This document shows positions 55,601 to 64,000 of a stretch of 64,000 nucleotides of DNA, piece by piece. Each line of letters begins with the position of its first letter. Position 1 is the stretch's first letter. The DNA lies in the NCBI GenBank assembly GCA_963822575.1, contig CAWGHZ010000006.1, forward strand, positions 124,001-188,000. The letters are read 5' to 3'. The notes beneath the pieces were generated by a model. That model was not told the origin of the DNA and made no database searches. It saw only the letters and a list, made by a program, of their open reading frames with translations. The DNA is from CAWGHZ01 sp963822575 (GTDB lineage Bacteria; Pseudomonadota; Alphaproteobacteria; MPNO01; DASWLB01). A program made the position numbers and the translations under genes.

Positions 55601-56428
55601 CTAGGGATGGATCAGGTCCGACGTGTTCTTCACCAGGAACTGCTCGTGACGCTTGAGGAAGTCGTCGACCAGCTCGGCCGTTGCCTCGGGCCGGTCGGCA
55701 TCGATGGCATGCGCGGCGTCGTACACCATGACCAAATGGCAGTTGGGCAGCGCGGCGCGGTAGAGGTCGCCGCCGGCCGGCGGGGTCACGGGATCGGACG
55801 TGCCGAACAGCACCAGGACCGGCATGGAGAGGGACGCAAGCCGCGCCTCGAACGCCGGGTCGCGCGGCGGGCCGAGCAGCCGGTCCGACAAAGCGCGCTG
55901 CTTTTCCATCACGCCGGGCGCGGGCGGCGCGGCGGGCGGCTGACGCTCCGGGTGGGCGTAGAGCATGGCCCGCGCCTCGGCCGGCGAGACATGCGTCGGC
56001 GGGGTCGTCTGGCCGAGCCGGATCGCGGCGGGCGAGATCAGCACGATGGCGGGCACCGCCTCGGGATCGAGCAGCGCCATCCACAGCGCGACCTTCGAGC
56101 CGAACGACGTGCCCATCAGGTTGTAGCGGGTGACGCCGATGGCGGCGACCGCCGCGTTCATGGTGGCGGCCAGCTCCTCCATCGACTTCGACCGGTCGTT
56201 GGCGGGCGACTCGCCGAAGCCCGGCACCTCGAAGGCGATCACGCGGTTGGTGGCGGCGAGGAGGTCGTGCGTGCCCGAAAGCCTGAGGCCGCCGCCGCCA
56301 TGCAGGCAGACCAGCGGCTCGCCCGTGCCCGCCTCCTGATAGCGGATGCGGAACCCGTCCGCCTCGACGAATTTTTCGGCGAACGCGACGCCGGGGATGA
56401 CGGGCGCGACGGCCTTGGGCTCTGGCAT
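55601..56428 (-). CDS. alpha/beta hydrolase (C-C bond hydrolase-like)
   Basis: A 275-residue enzyme: FRIRYQEAGTGEPLVCLHGG, GGLRLSGTHDLLAATNRVIA, FEVPGFGESPANDRS, the nucleophile NLMGTSFGSKVALWMALLDP (Ser near 111), SMPVLVLFGTSDPVTPPAGG (Asp) and MVYDAAHAIDADRP (His). The HGGGG oxyanion region and the overall form resemble meta-cleavage-product hydrolases and haloperoxidase-like esterases. It is ten bases upstream of the cupin pair on the same strand, so it plausibly acts on the ring-opened product of those proteins. Confidence 0.85.
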   Translation of the reverse strand: MPEPKAVAPVIPGVAFAEKFVEADGFRIRYQEAGTGEPLVCLHGGGGLRLSGTHDLLAATNRVIAFEVPGFGESPANDRSKSMEELAATMNAAVAAIGVTRYNLMGTSFGSKVALWMALLDPEAVPAIVLISPAAIRLGQTTPPTHVSPAEARAMLYAHPERQPPAAPPAPGVMEKQRALSDRLLGPPRDPAFEARLASLSMPVLVLFGTSDPVTPPAGGDLYRAALPNCHLVMVYDAAHAIDADRPEATAELVDDFLKRHEQFLVKNTSDLIHP

Positions 56429-56549
56429 CTTCCACCTTTCGCACGGACGCAGGCCCGAAGTATATCGCGGCCGCCGGTCCGCGCCACAAACTTCGTTACC
56501 GAAGGACGGCTTGCGGTGCGCGCGCGAAGGGGGCTAGGCTCGGCGCGGC

Positions 56550-57848
56550 ATGGCGACGCCTCGCGCGGAAAGGATCGCGATGAAACGCAGGAAGAGCTTT
56601 TCGAGCTTCGAGGAGGCGCCCCGGCGCGGCCCGTACGACGAGTATCCGATGCTGCCGCCCGGCATCGACCCGCAGCTCTGCCTGTCGCGCAACGACGTGC
56701 CGCAGCCCTTCTACCTGGTCTGCGAACACGACACGATCCTGTTGCAGATGTCCGGGACGGGCCGGCTCTATCTGCGCGAGTCGCCCGTCCTCTACCACAA
56801 GGTCGCGCCGGGCGATTTCGTCTACGTCCCGGCCGGCATGCCGAGCCGCTACGTCCCCGACACCGAGTCCATCCAGATCCGCTACAAGGCCGAGCATCCG
56901 GGCCTCGAAGGCGTCACCTGGTACAGCGAGGCGACCGGCGCGCGCGCCGGCACCATCGTGTGGGACACCGCGGTCGAGCTGCCGCAGGAGGGGTATCTTC
57001 GCGCCTGCAACGCGTTCAACGCCGACCCCGCGCTGCGAAGCTGCGCCGCGACCGGGGAGACGCTGGCGCCCCTCGACCTCGCGCCCTTCCGCTGGCGCCA
57101 GGCAGCGGACGAGCTGCGCGCCGAGGGCGCCGACCCAGCCGACGCGCAAACCGGCCGGACGCTCGCTATCGCGCCGCCCGACGGGACGAAGGAGCCGCTT
57201 AAAGTCAACGCCTTCGCCTTCGCGCGCGTGGCCACGACGATGCTGACGCCGATGTTCCCCTATCTCAGCCCGGGCTCGATCGTTCCCTGCACCTCGTTGA
57301 GCCGCGGCGGGCCTTATCGCGAGATGGGCCATTTCGTGCACTACAACTCGCTCGACGAGGTGAACGTCAACCTCGGCAACCGCGATTTCTATGCCAAGGT
57401 CGGCCACGTGCGCGTCGGGCCGAACACGCATGGCGTCGGCGCACGCCAGCACGATCCCGACGCCAAGGACGAGGCGATGCTGTCGCTCTCGGTCATCACT
57501 CAGCGCCATCCGATCGGCGAGAAGACGGAAGAGGCGTTCATCCAGACCTGCCGGTCGTGCAACCACGTGCTCTATCGCTACGAAAAGAACGTCGACTATT
57601 CGGACCCGTCGGTCGACCCGCTGCGCGCGTTCGTGTCGATCTGCGAGTCCTCGCTGGCCGCCGAACGCTTCAACGACGACGACAAGCTGCGCACCTGCCC
57701 CGAATGCGGCACAGTGAACGAGGCATTTCCGTTCTGGAGTTGGGGTTGGAAGGAGTACCGGACGCGCACCGAGGCCGTCGAGGTCGCGCGGTCGAGCCTG
57801 GTTGCGGCGGCGCGCACGACAGAGACGGCCAAGACCGCGGCGGAATAG
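56550..57848 (+). CDS. fused two-domain 3-HAO-like protein
   Basis: A 432-residue protein. Residues 15-200 align with the 54279-54866 protein (RRGPYDEYPMLPPGIDPQLC, LSRNDVPQPFYLVCEHDTIL, EGYLRACNAFNADPALRSC). Residues 220-410 align with the 54873-55590 protein (VNAFAFARVATTMLTPMFPY, LSPGSIVPC, CRSCNHVLYRYE, CPECGTVNEAFPFWSWGW). The first-half CxxC pairs are gone (YSEATGARAG replaces the CDGCG site), while both pairs in the second half are kept. The start may be 56550 or the ATG at 56580 with GGAAAGG. It is divergent from the hydrolase gene by 121 bp. Function is inferred to be a ring-cleaving or related cupin enzyme. Confidence 0.7.
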   Translation: MATPRAERIAMKRRKSFSSFEEAPRRGPYDEYPMLPPGIDPQLCLSRNDVPQPFYLVCEHDTILLQMSGTGRLYLRESPVLYHKVAPGDFVYVPAGMPSRYVPDTESIQIRYKAEHPGLEGVTWYSEATGARAGTIVWDTAVELPQEGYLRACNAFNADPALRSCAATGETLAPLDLAPFRWRQAADELRAEGADPADAQTGRTLAIAPPDGTKEPLKVNAFAFARVATTMLTPMFPYLSPGSIVPCTSLSRGGPYREMGHFVHYNSLDEVNVNLGNRDFYAKVGHVRVGPNTHGVGARQHDPDAKDEAMLSLSVITQRHPIGEKTEEAFIQTCRSCNHVLYRYEKNVDYSDPSVDPLRAFVSICESSLAAERFNDDDKLRTCPECGTVNEAFPFWSWGWKEYRTRTEAVEVARSSLVAAARTTETAKTAAE

Positions 57849-57908
57849 GGTGCATTGGCGTCGACTCCTGAACCCGAGTGCCGAGACATCATCCGTTACG
57901 AACAACAT

Positions 57909-58032
57909 CCGTTCGCTCTGAGTAGCCCCGCGTAGCGGGGCGTATCGAAGGGCGAGAGTGGCACCATCGCGTGGCTTCGTCCTTCGATACGCGGCCCTTC
58001 GCGAGCTCAGGGCCGCTACTCAGGACGAACGG
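57909..58032. repeat. intergenic palindromic repeat unit
   Basis: Two inverted arms face each other. The left arm has CCGTTCG, CTGAGTAG, the hairpin GCCCCGCGTAGCGGGGC and CGTATCGAAGG. The right arm has the same pieces in reverse complement (CCTTCGATACG, a second hairpin GGCCCTTCGCGAGCTCAGGGCC, CTACTCAGGACGAACGG). Families of this kind (STAR/REP-like, with CCTTCGATACG...CTACTCAGG cores) are scattered in alphaproteobacterial intergenic regions. It lies between a gene stop and the next start on the same strand and may protect or terminate mRNA. The rest of 57849-58051 holds only the ribosome site of the next gene. Confidence 0.75.
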
Positions 58033-58051
58033 ACCAGTGTGAAAGAGAGCC

Positions 58052-59149
58052 ATGAAAGCCGCGTACTTCGCCTCCGTCTTCTACCAAGGCCAGTCGTCCA
58101 AGGGCTGGCCGACCCCGGCCGCCGTCTACGACCACGCAACGGCGCGCGCGTCGATGCAGACCGCGCTCGACCAGTTCCGCCTGGCCGACGAAGTGGGGTT
58201 CGACTGGGTGACGGTGGCCGAGCACCATTTCGGCCCGATCGGACTCACCCCCAACCCGATGATCTTCGCCGGCGCGCTGACCCAGACGGTGAAGCGGGCG
58301 AAGATTGCGCTGCTCGGCCCCAACGTGCCGATCCTGAACCCGGTGCGCGTCGCCGAGGAGTACGCGATGCTCGACACCATGACCGACGGGCGCATCGTCG
58401 CCGGGCTGATGCGCGGCACGCCCAACGAATACGTCACCTACAACACCAACCCGTCGGAATCGCGTGCCCGCTTCGAGGAGGCGCTGAGCCTGATCCGCAT
58501 GGCCTGGACCGAGCGCGAGCCGTTCGGCTGGGAGGGCCATTACTACCAGTACCGCTCGGTCTCGATCTGGCCGCGGCCGGTGCAGGCGCCGCACCCGCCG
58601 CTCTACATGTCGGGATCGAGCCCGGAATCGGCCATGTTCGCCGCGCGCCAGCGCGTCTCGCTCGGCCTCGCCGTCACGACGCTCCCGGCGGCCACCGAGG
58701 CGGCGACGCTGTACCGCGCCAAGGCGCGCGAGGCGGGGTGGGAGCCGGGGCGCGACGACGTGCTCTACCGCCTCTCGTTCCACGTCGCCGACACGGACGA
58801 GCAGGCGGCGCGCGATTTCGACGAAAGCCATTCCCGGCCGCAGCGCGCGAGCCCGATCGCACTCAACCGCGCGCTGGAGGCGATGGTGGCCGAGACCGGC
58901 TATTACGGCGTGGACACCAAGCGCCAGCGGGCCCGCGTGCTGCGCGAAGCCGGAATCCGTGACCGCGTCGAGGCCGGCCAGCTTCTGATCGGCAGCCCCG
59001 CGACGGTCGTCGCCCAGGCGAAGATCATCGCCGAGCGGATGCGCCCCGGCGTGCTCGACCTCGTCTCGGCGTTCCAGATCGGCGCGCCGACCGACCGGTC
59101 GATCGAGCTGTTCGGCACCGAGGTGCTGCCCCGCCTCCGCGAAATGTGA
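58052..59149 (+). CDS. LLM class flavin-dependent oxidoreductase
   Basis: A complete 365-residue luciferase-like monooxygenase: FRLADEVGFDWVTVAEHHFG, AKIALLGPNVPILNPVRVAE, EYAMLDTMTDGRIVAGLMRG, SRARFEEALSLIRMAW, and the C-terminal LLIGSPATVVAQAKIIAERM. The EHHFG motif and the early PNVPILNPVRVAEE block match LLM enzymes that oxygenate aromatic or sulfonated substrates with FMNH2. It is the intact counterpart of the truncated gene at 20761-21186. It may be followed functionally by the TRAP binding protein and CoA ligase on the opposite strand. Substrate unknown. Confidence 0.88.
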   Translation: MKAAYFASVFYQGQSSKGWPTPAAVYDHATARASMQTALDQFRLADEVGFDWVTVAEHHFGPIGLTPNPMIFAGALTQTVKRAKIALLGPNVPILNPVRVAEEYAMLDTMTDGRIVAGLMRGTPNEYVTYNTNPSESRARFEEALSLIRMAWTEREPFGWEGHYYQYRSVSIWPRPVQAPHPPLYMSGSSPESAMFAARQRVSLGLAVTTLPAATEAATLYRAKAREAGWEPGRDDVLYRLSFHVADTDEQAARDFDESHSRPQRASPIALNRALEAMVAETGYYGVDTKRQRARVLREAGIRDRVEAGQLLIGSPATVVAQAKIIAERMRPGVLDLVSAFQIGAPTDRSIELFGTEVLPRLREM

Positions 59150-59175
59150 CGGCGACGGGGCTTGCGCCTGCGCGG

Positions 59176-60189
59176 CTACATGCCCTTCTTGATCTTCGCG
59201 ACCTCGGCGCGGTAGGCGGCGAGCACCTTCGCGCCGTCCGGCGTATTCCGCACCCATTCCTCGGTGTAGGCCGAGACCATCTTCTTCATCTTGGCGATCT
59301 CGGCCGGCGGCAAGTTGATGTTCACGTGTCCTTTGGACTTGAGCACGAGCGCACGGGTGCGGTCGTCCTCGTCATCGGCGCGCTTGCCGATGTCCTTCGT
59401 CGCCGGCACGCCGCCTGCCATGTCGATCGCGTGGCGCACCTTTTCGGGCAGGCGATTGTAGGACGCCTTGTTGATCGAGAAGAAGCCGCCCGTCGTGCCG
59501 AACGGCGCCTCGAGATGGTACTTGGCGAGCGGGTAGACCTTGAACGCCACCAGCCCCGTGTAGGTGAACTCGATCCCCTGGGCGAGGCCGCGTGCGAGCC
59601 CCTGGTAGAGCTCCGCCGGGCTCGAGCTGATCGGCGTCGCGCCGAGCGCCGCGACGATCTTGCCGGCGGATCGGCCGTTGACCAGGATCTTGAGGCCCTT
59701 GAGGTCGTCGATGGTCTTGATCGGCTGGGTCAGATGAAGGCCCGACACGCCGAAGCCGAGAAAAGCGAGCGGCTTCATCTTGTACTCGTCGGTCGTCACA
59801 CCGCTGGCGTAGAGATGCCACATGGCGAGCCCGGCCTCGGAGCTGAGGTCGGCGGTGAAGGGCAGACCGGCGACCGAGGTCTTGGGGTATTCGTCCTCGA
59901 TGCCGCCGAACGTGCCGAACGCCATGTCGGTCACGCCGTTCAGCAGCCGGTCGTAGACGTTGCGGAAATTGGCGATCGACCCGCCGGCGAAGATCTTGAT
60001 CTCGACCGCCCCGCCCGAGTCGGCCTCGATCGCCTTCGCCAGGTGCTCGATGCCTTGATAGACCCAGTCGTTCGGCCGGCCGGGATCGGCGAACTTGAGC
60101 TGGATGGGCCCCGCTGCCTGCGCGGCGGGGACGGGCGCAGCAGCGGCAACGGCAGCCGCCAGCGCGGCCGCGATGCGGATCGTTCTCAT
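59176..60189 (-). CDS. TRAP transporter solute-binding protein (DctP family)
   Basis: A 337-residue periplasmic protein, signal peptide MRTIRIAAALAAAVAAAAPV, mature start near AQAAGPIQLKFADPGRP. It contains FRNVYDRLLNGVTDMAFGTF, IDDLKGLKILVNGRSAGKIV, ALGATPISSSPAELYQGLAR and GLAQGIEFTYTGLVAFKVYP. Paralogue of the protein at 19751-20758; no TRAP permease is adjacent. It is upstream-adjacent in orientation to no other transporter gene, but sits with the CoA ligase/dehydrogenase/nitrilase genes on the same strand, so it may bind the acid these enzymes degrade. Confidence 0.9.
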   Translation of the reverse strand: MRTIRIAAALAAAVAAAAPVPAAQAAGPIQLKFADPGRPNDWVYQGIEHLAKAIEADSGGAVEIKIFAGGSIANFRNVYDRLLNGVTDMAFGTFGGIEDEYPKTSVAGLPFTADLSSEAGLAMWHLYASGVTTDEYKMKPLAFLGFGVSGLHLTQPIKTIDDLKGLKILVNGRSAGKIVAALGATPISSSPAELYQGLARGLAQGIEFTYTGLVAFKVYPLAKYHLEAPFGTTGGFFSINKASYNRLPEKVRHAIDMAGGVPATKDIGKRADDEDDRTRALVLKSKGHVNINLPPAEIAKMKKMVSAYTEEWVRNTPDGAKVLAAYRAEVAKIKKGM

Positions 60190-60280
60190 GGGTTCCTCCC
60201 TCGGGCGTTTTGCCGGTTGGTTCTGGGCCGAAGCATACGGCGCGGCCGGGCGCACGGGCAATGGCCCACCGCGAGCCCGC

Positions 60281-61837
60281 TCACCCCGTGGCGGCGTAGG
60301 CCGCCAGGAGGTCGCGCTTGACCACCTTGCCGCTCGGGTTGCGCGGCAGGCTCTCGACGAACTCGATCCGGCGCGGCCGCTTGAAGGCCGCGAGCTCGCG
60401 ACTCGCGCGGAAATGCGCGTCGATCGTGTCGGCGTTCAGCGCGAGATCGCCCTTCACCACGAAGGCCGTCACCGCCTCGCTCCAGCGCGGGTCGGGGAGG
60501 CCGACCACGGCGGCGTCGGCGACGCCCGGGCAGCGGAACAGAACCTCCTCCACCTCGCGCGGATAGATGTTCTCGCCGCCGGACACAATCATGTCGTCGG
60601 TGCGCCCGTGGAAATAGTAGTAGCCCTCCGCATCCTTGCTCATCAGGTCGCCGGTGTAGAGCCAGCCCGCTTTCACCTTGCGCGTCGTCTCGAACGGGTT
60701 GTTCCAGTAGCCGAGCATGACCTGCGGGCCGCGTACGATGAGCTGGCCGATCGCGTCCGGTGCGACCGTCTCGCTCGGCGGGACTTCGCGCCCCGGATCG
60801 TTGGCGATAATGCGACAGCCCGAGATCAGGGTCGGCTTGCCGCACGAGCCGAGATGGCTGAGCGCGTCCTCGGGGTGCAGCAGAAGCGTCAGACTCGCCT
60901 CGGTCATGCCGTAGCCATTGAAGATGTTGGGGCAGAACTCGCGGATCGTGCGCTCCATCGTCGCCGCGGAGATCGCTGCGCCGCCGGTCGTGATCATGCG
61001 GAGGCTCCGCACGTCGAACTCGGCGAAGCGCGCATGGGCGAGCATCTCCTGGATCTGCGACGGCACGGCGAACAGCGTCGTCGCCCGCTCGGCCTGGATC
61101 GCCTCGAGGGCCATGAGCGCCTCGTAGCGGCCCAGCACGACGTTCGTCCCGCCTACCATCATGTGCGGGATGAAGAAGGCCTGCATGCCGCCCACGTGGT
61201 AGAGCGGCGCGATGTGCAGCGCCACGTCGTTGTGGGTGAGGCCGTACTCCATCACGCAGTTCATCGCGATCGCGACGTCGTTCGCATGGCCGTGCATCAC
61301 CCCCTTGGGCCGCCCGGTCGTGCCGGAGGTGTAGACCAGCGCCGAAAGTTCCTGGTCGCCGGAGATGGGCCGCTGCACCCCGCGATCGACCGTCTCCTCC
61401 GCCAGCGTGTCGAAATGGTGATGCCCGGGCGGCACGACCGACGGGTCCGGCGCACAGTTGATGTAGTCGTGCGTGGAGCGCAGCCGCGACTGAACCTCCA
61501 ACGCGTTGTCGACGAGGTAGCTCGCATAGATGAGTACCCGCGCGCCGGAATCCTGCAGCACGTAGGTCACTTCGCCCGGCGACAGGCGGAAGTTGAGCGG
61601 CACGGCCACCGCGCCGAGCACTTGGCACGCGAAATAGCTGGTCGCCGAGTTCTCCGAGGTCGATACCTGGAACGCAACACGGTCGCCCGGCCGCACGCCG
61701 AGACCGGCGAGCGCCTGGGCAAAGCGCATCACGCGCCCGTGCCATTCGGCGTAGGTCCAGCGGCGGTCCTCGAAGACGAGGGCGGTGCGTTCGGGGTGGC
61801 GGTCGACGACCTGATGGAAGACGGTTCCGATATCCAT
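60281..61837 (-). CDS. long-chain-type acyl-CoA synthetase
   Basis: A 518-residue AMP-forming ligase of the ANL superfamily. It has the P-loop LVYTSGTTGRPKGVMHGHAN near 172-191, FNGYGMTEASLTLLLHPEDA near 305, GWLYTGDLMSKDAEGYYYF near 400, GRTDDMIVSGGENIYPREVE and the C-terminal catalytic Lys in NPSGKVVKRDLLAAY. It activates a carboxylic acid as its acyl-CoA in the cytoplasm. It starts 22 bp downstream of the acyl-CoA dehydrogenase gene and is co-oriented with it, which points to a beta-oxidation-like or aromatic-acid CoA pathway. Acid chain length or type cannot be read from sequence. Confidence 0.92.
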   Translation of the reverse strand: MDIGTVFHQVVDRHPERTALVFEDRRWTYAEWHGRVMRFAQALAGLGVRPGDRVAFQVSTSENSATSYFACQVLGAVAVPLNFRLSPGEVTYVLQDSGARVLIYASYLVDNALEVQSRLRSTHDYINCAPDPSVVPPGHHHFDTLAEETVDRGVQRPISGDQELSALVYTSGTTGRPKGVMHGHANDVAIAMNCVMEYGLTHNDVALHIAPLYHVGGMQAFFIPHMMVGGTNVVLGRYEALMALEAIQAERATTLFAVPSQIQEMLAHARFAEFDVRSLRMITTGGAAISAATMERTIREFCPNIFNGYGMTEASLTLLLHPEDALSHLGSCGKPTLISGCRIIANDPGREVPPSETVAPDAIGQLIVRGPQVMLGYWNNPFETTRKVKAGWLYTGDLMSKDAEGYYYFHGRTDDMIVSGGENIYPREVEEVLFRCPGVADAAVVGLPDPRWSEAVTAFVVKGDLALNADTIDAHFRASRELAAFKRPRRIEFVESLPRNPSGKVVKRDLLAAYAATG

Positions 61838-61859
61838 GACGGCCCGCGTGATGAGGGGA

Positions 61860-63050
61860 TCAGAGCTCCGGCGGCGCGGTCGAAAGGTCGGCCCGGGCGA
61901 TGATGTACTTCACGATCTCGGTCGTGCCGCCGACGATTGTGAGGGCGCGCGCGTCGCGATAAATCTGCTCCGCGCGGCCGTACTCGCGCGTGAGCCCGTC
62001 GCCGCCCAGGATCTGCACGGCCGCATCGGCGCAGAAATTGGCGGTCTCGCTCGCCACCAGCTTGGCCATCGCCGCCGGCTGCATCAGCGCGCGCCCGTCC
62101 GCGCCCGAATCGAACATGGCCGCCGCACGATAGGTCAGGAGCTCGGCCGCGTCGATGCGCCAGCGCATCTCGGCGATCTTGTCCCAGATAAGCTCCTTCG
62201 TGCTCAGCCTGCCACCGAATGCCGTGCGCGCCTGGGCATATGCGATGGCGATGTCGCAGGCGCTGCGCGCAACGCCGAGCCCTGACCCGCCGAGCAGGAT
62301 GCGCTCCAGGTTGAACATGCCGAGCATCACGCGGAAGCCCGCCTCTGGCTCGCCCACGACGTTCTCGGCGGGCACGCGGCAGTTGGCGAAGGCGACTTCG
62401 CCCACCACCGAGCCGCGCCTGCCCATGAAATGGTAGTTGCGTGGAAAGGAGATGCCCGCGGCGTCGGCCGGCACGACGACGCAGCTCATCCCCCGGTGCG
62501 AGGGCACGTCCGGGTTGGTGATGCCGTAGACCAGGTACACGTCGGCGACCGAGGCGTTGGAGATGTAGCGCTTGAACCCGTCGACGGCCCACGCCCCGGT
62601 CGCGGCGTCGCGCCGCACCGTCGTCTCCATTCCCGCCGCGTCGGAGCCGACGTTGCGCTCGGTCACGCAGATCGCGCCCACGGCCGTGCCGTCCAGCAGT
62701 CCGGCGAGGTAGCGGTCCCGCACCTCGGGCCGGGCGTAGCGGTAGAGCGGGACGGCGCAGCTCAGCGCGGTCGCGATCGTCGTCTCGAAGGCATAGTTCA
62801 GGTATGCCGCCTCCTCCGACAGGATGGTCGCGTGGCTGAGGCCCGGCCTTGCCAGCTTCCCGCCATAAAGATCGGGGAACATCAGCCGCAGGTAGCCCGC
62901 TTCGCCCAGCGCGCGCACGACGGCGCCGATCGCCTCCCAATCCTCGCCCGCCTCGATCGCGGCGGCGCGCGGCGCCAGGGTCTGCGCGAGGAAATCCCGT
63001 ATCTCCGCGCGGAAGGCCCGGTCGGGCCCGGACAGCAGGAAGTCGCGCAT
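61860..63050 (-). CDS. acyl-CoA dehydrogenase
   Basis: A 396-residue FAD enzyme: FRAEIRDFLAQTLAPRAAAI, GAICVTERNVGSDAAGMETT (FAD-binding signature, with CVTERNVGSD for the usual C-TEP-AGSD), VDGFKRYISNASVADVYLVY, RILLGGSGLGVARSACDIAI, and the C-terminal QILGGDGLTREYGRAEQIYR then TIVGGTTEIVKYIIARADL. It oxidises an acyl-CoA at the alpha-beta bond. It overlaps the upstream nitrilase-family gene by a shared base at 63050 (start/stop overlap), so the genes are translationally coupled. Confidence 0.93.
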   Translation of the reverse strand: MRDFLLSGPDRAFRAEIRDFLAQTLAPRAAAIEAGEDWEAIGAVVRALGEAGYLRLMFPDLYGGKLARPGLSHATILSEEAAYLNYAFETTIATALSCAVPLYRYARPEVRDRYLAGLLDGTAVGAICVTERNVGSDAAGMETTVRRDAATGAWAVDGFKRYISNASVADVYLVYGITNPDVPSHRGMSCVVVPADAAGISFPRNYHFMGRRGSVVGEVAFANCRVPAENVVGEPEAGFRVMLGMFNLERILLGGSGLGVARSACDIAIAYAQARTAFGGRLSTKELIWDKIAEMRWRIDAAELLTYRAAAMFDSGADGRALMQPAAMAKLVASETANFCADAAVQILGGDGLTREYGRAEQIYRDARALTIVGGTTEIVKYIIARADLSTAPPEL

Positions 63051-63928
63051 CAGTCGTTCCGCACGGTCACCGGCACGCCGACGGTTCGCACCAGCCGCTC
63101 GGTCTCGCGCAGGATCAAGTCGAGGTTGGAGTCGCGCAGCGTGGGCAGGCGGTAGCGCGCCTGGCGCACGTTCTGGTAATCGAGCACGCCGGTAATCAAG
63201 GCTTCTTCCTTGCCCGCCTTGGCGACGATGCGCCCGAACGGGTCGAGGATGCGCGAGCCGCCCCAGAAATGCAGGTCGCCCTCCTCGCCCACCCGGTTCG
63301 CCACCATCGCCGGCATGCCGTAGATCATGGCGTAGAACCCGAGCACCCGGTCCCACCCCTCGGCGTTGTCGAACTCGATGCCCACCGCCTCCACCGCCGA
63401 GCTGATCGGCGCCATCAGGACGGTGGTGCCGTGCACCGCCGCAAGGTGCACCAGGGCCGGGTTCCACAAATCGGCGCAGATCAGGATCGACGCCCGCCAG
63501 CGCGGTGCCAGGGCAAAGGTCTCGACGTAGCGCCCGGCGGCAAAATGCTTGCCCTCCTCGAGCGCGCCATAGGTTGGCAGGTTCACCTTGTGATGCAGGA
63601 AAACCAGCCCGCCATTGCGCACCGCGAAGCAGGCGTTGTGGAACTGCGCCGCCGGCCCCTCCTCGATGCAGCCGAACACCGTGTACATCGCGCCCGACGC
63701 AGCGGCGATCTCGCGCACCATCGGATCGGTGCGCAGGATGGCGCAGGCCAGCGCGTCCTTGCCGGCGATATAGCCGGTGAGCGACAGCTCGGGAAACAAT
63801 AGGAGGTCTGTGCCCGCGGCGCGCGCCTCGGCGATCACGTCGAGATGCTTGCGGAGATTGGCCGAAAGGTCACCGACGACGCTCTCGATCTGGGCGACGG
63901 CGACCTTGAGCTTTGCGTGCTCGTGCAC
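63050..63928 (-). CDS. nitrilase/carbon-nitrogen hydrolase family protein
   Basis: A 292-residue cytoplasmic enzyme. The catalytic triad is visible: Glu in LLLFPELSLTGYIAGKDALA, Lys in LVFLHHKVNLPTYGALEEG, Cys in ILICADLWNPALVHLAAVHG. This is the amidase/carbamoylase branch of the nitrilase superfamily. The GTG at 63928 is chosen as start because it follows GGAGG and directly precedes the conserved KLKVAVAQIESVVGDLSANL; an ATG at 63991 would add 21 non-conserved residues. It heads the operon with acyl-CoA dehydrogenase and ligase, so it may release an acid from an amide or carbamoyl substrate. No gene is seen in 63929-64000. Confidence 0.88.
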   Translation of the reverse strand: MHEHAKLKVAVAQIESVVGDLSANLRKHLDVIAEARAAGTDLLLFPELSLTGYIAGKDALACAILRTDPMVREIAAASGAMYTVFGCIEEGPAAQFHNACFAVRNGGLVFLHHKVNLPTYGALEEGKHFAAGRYVETFALAPRWRASILICADLWNPALVHLAAVHGTTVLMAPISSAVEAVGIEFDNAEGWDRVLGFYAMIYGMPAMVANRVGEEGDLHFWGGSRILDPFGRIVAKAGKEEALITGVLDYQNVRQARYRLPTLRDSNLDLILRETERLVRTVGVPVTVRND

Positions 63929-64000
63929 GGGGCGCGTCCTCCGTGGTAGGCCATCGGACCCTAATGTCCCGAATCCGAAGTTCGTTTCCATCCGGGTCGC

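Overview
The window looks like chromosomal DNA of a high-G+C alphaproteobacterium, probably Rhodospirillales-like or a relative. Evidence: about two-thirds G+C by eye with strong third-position G/C; a Usg-family gene, typical of alphaproteobacteria; a HrcA-type CIRCE operator before groESL; the gene order rmuC-def-fmt-truA; and many TRAP transporters, LLM flavin oxidoreductases and CoA-dependent catabolic genes, as in soil or water oligotrophs. No rRNA, tRNA or CRISPR was recognised.

Layout. 1-3.4 kb: 5' part of an FKBP isomerase, a cupin remnant, groEL-groES with CIRCE, usg. 3.6-13.6 kb: a surface-polysaccharide cluster (GT2, asnB, methyltransferases, GT4, flippase-like membrane protein, DUF354 glycosyltransferase, GT39), partly of lower G+C, in which nearly every gene is frameshifted or truncated. 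13.7-21.2 kb: tandem cupins, a TRAP transporter operon carrying a cupin gene, a second TRAP binding protein and a 5'-deleted LLM oxidoreductase. 21.2-22.6 and 36.8-38.2 kb: two identical, oppositely oriented IS110-family elements bracketing a 14.2 kb housekeeping segment (glycosyltransferases, EamA pair, panB-panC, ggt, a cyclic-nucleotide-type K+ channel, hicAB remnant, alaS, recR, tauE). 38.2-42 kb: rmuC, def, fmt, truA. 42-50.2 kb: an ABC importer with two binding proteins plus a probable aromatic meta-cleavage set (LLM oxidoreductase, two FAH-family proteins, LigB-type dioxygenase, NTF2-like protein). 50.2-54.2 kb: a four-gene cassette like the mycobacterial decaprenyl-phosphoryl-arabinose pathway. 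54.3-64 kb: split and fused versions of a 3-hydroxyanthranilate-dioxygenase-like two-domain protein, a hydrolase, an LLM oxidoreductase, a TRAP binding protein, acyl-CoA ligase, acyl-CoA dehydrogenase and a nitrilase-family hydrolase, together suggesting uptake and CoA-dependent degradation of an unidentified aromatic or carboxylic acid.

The most informative observation concerns the IS110 copies. Both sit in the same 12-bp sequence, CTACTCTGCCGC, at the stop codon of genes ending Ala-Ala-Glu-stop. The non-coding left end of the element contains paired segments that match this target and the element's own ends, as expected for a bridge RNA. A second theme is the frequency of single-base frameshifts, some in homopolymer runs, so base-calling error must be excluded before calling those genes dead.
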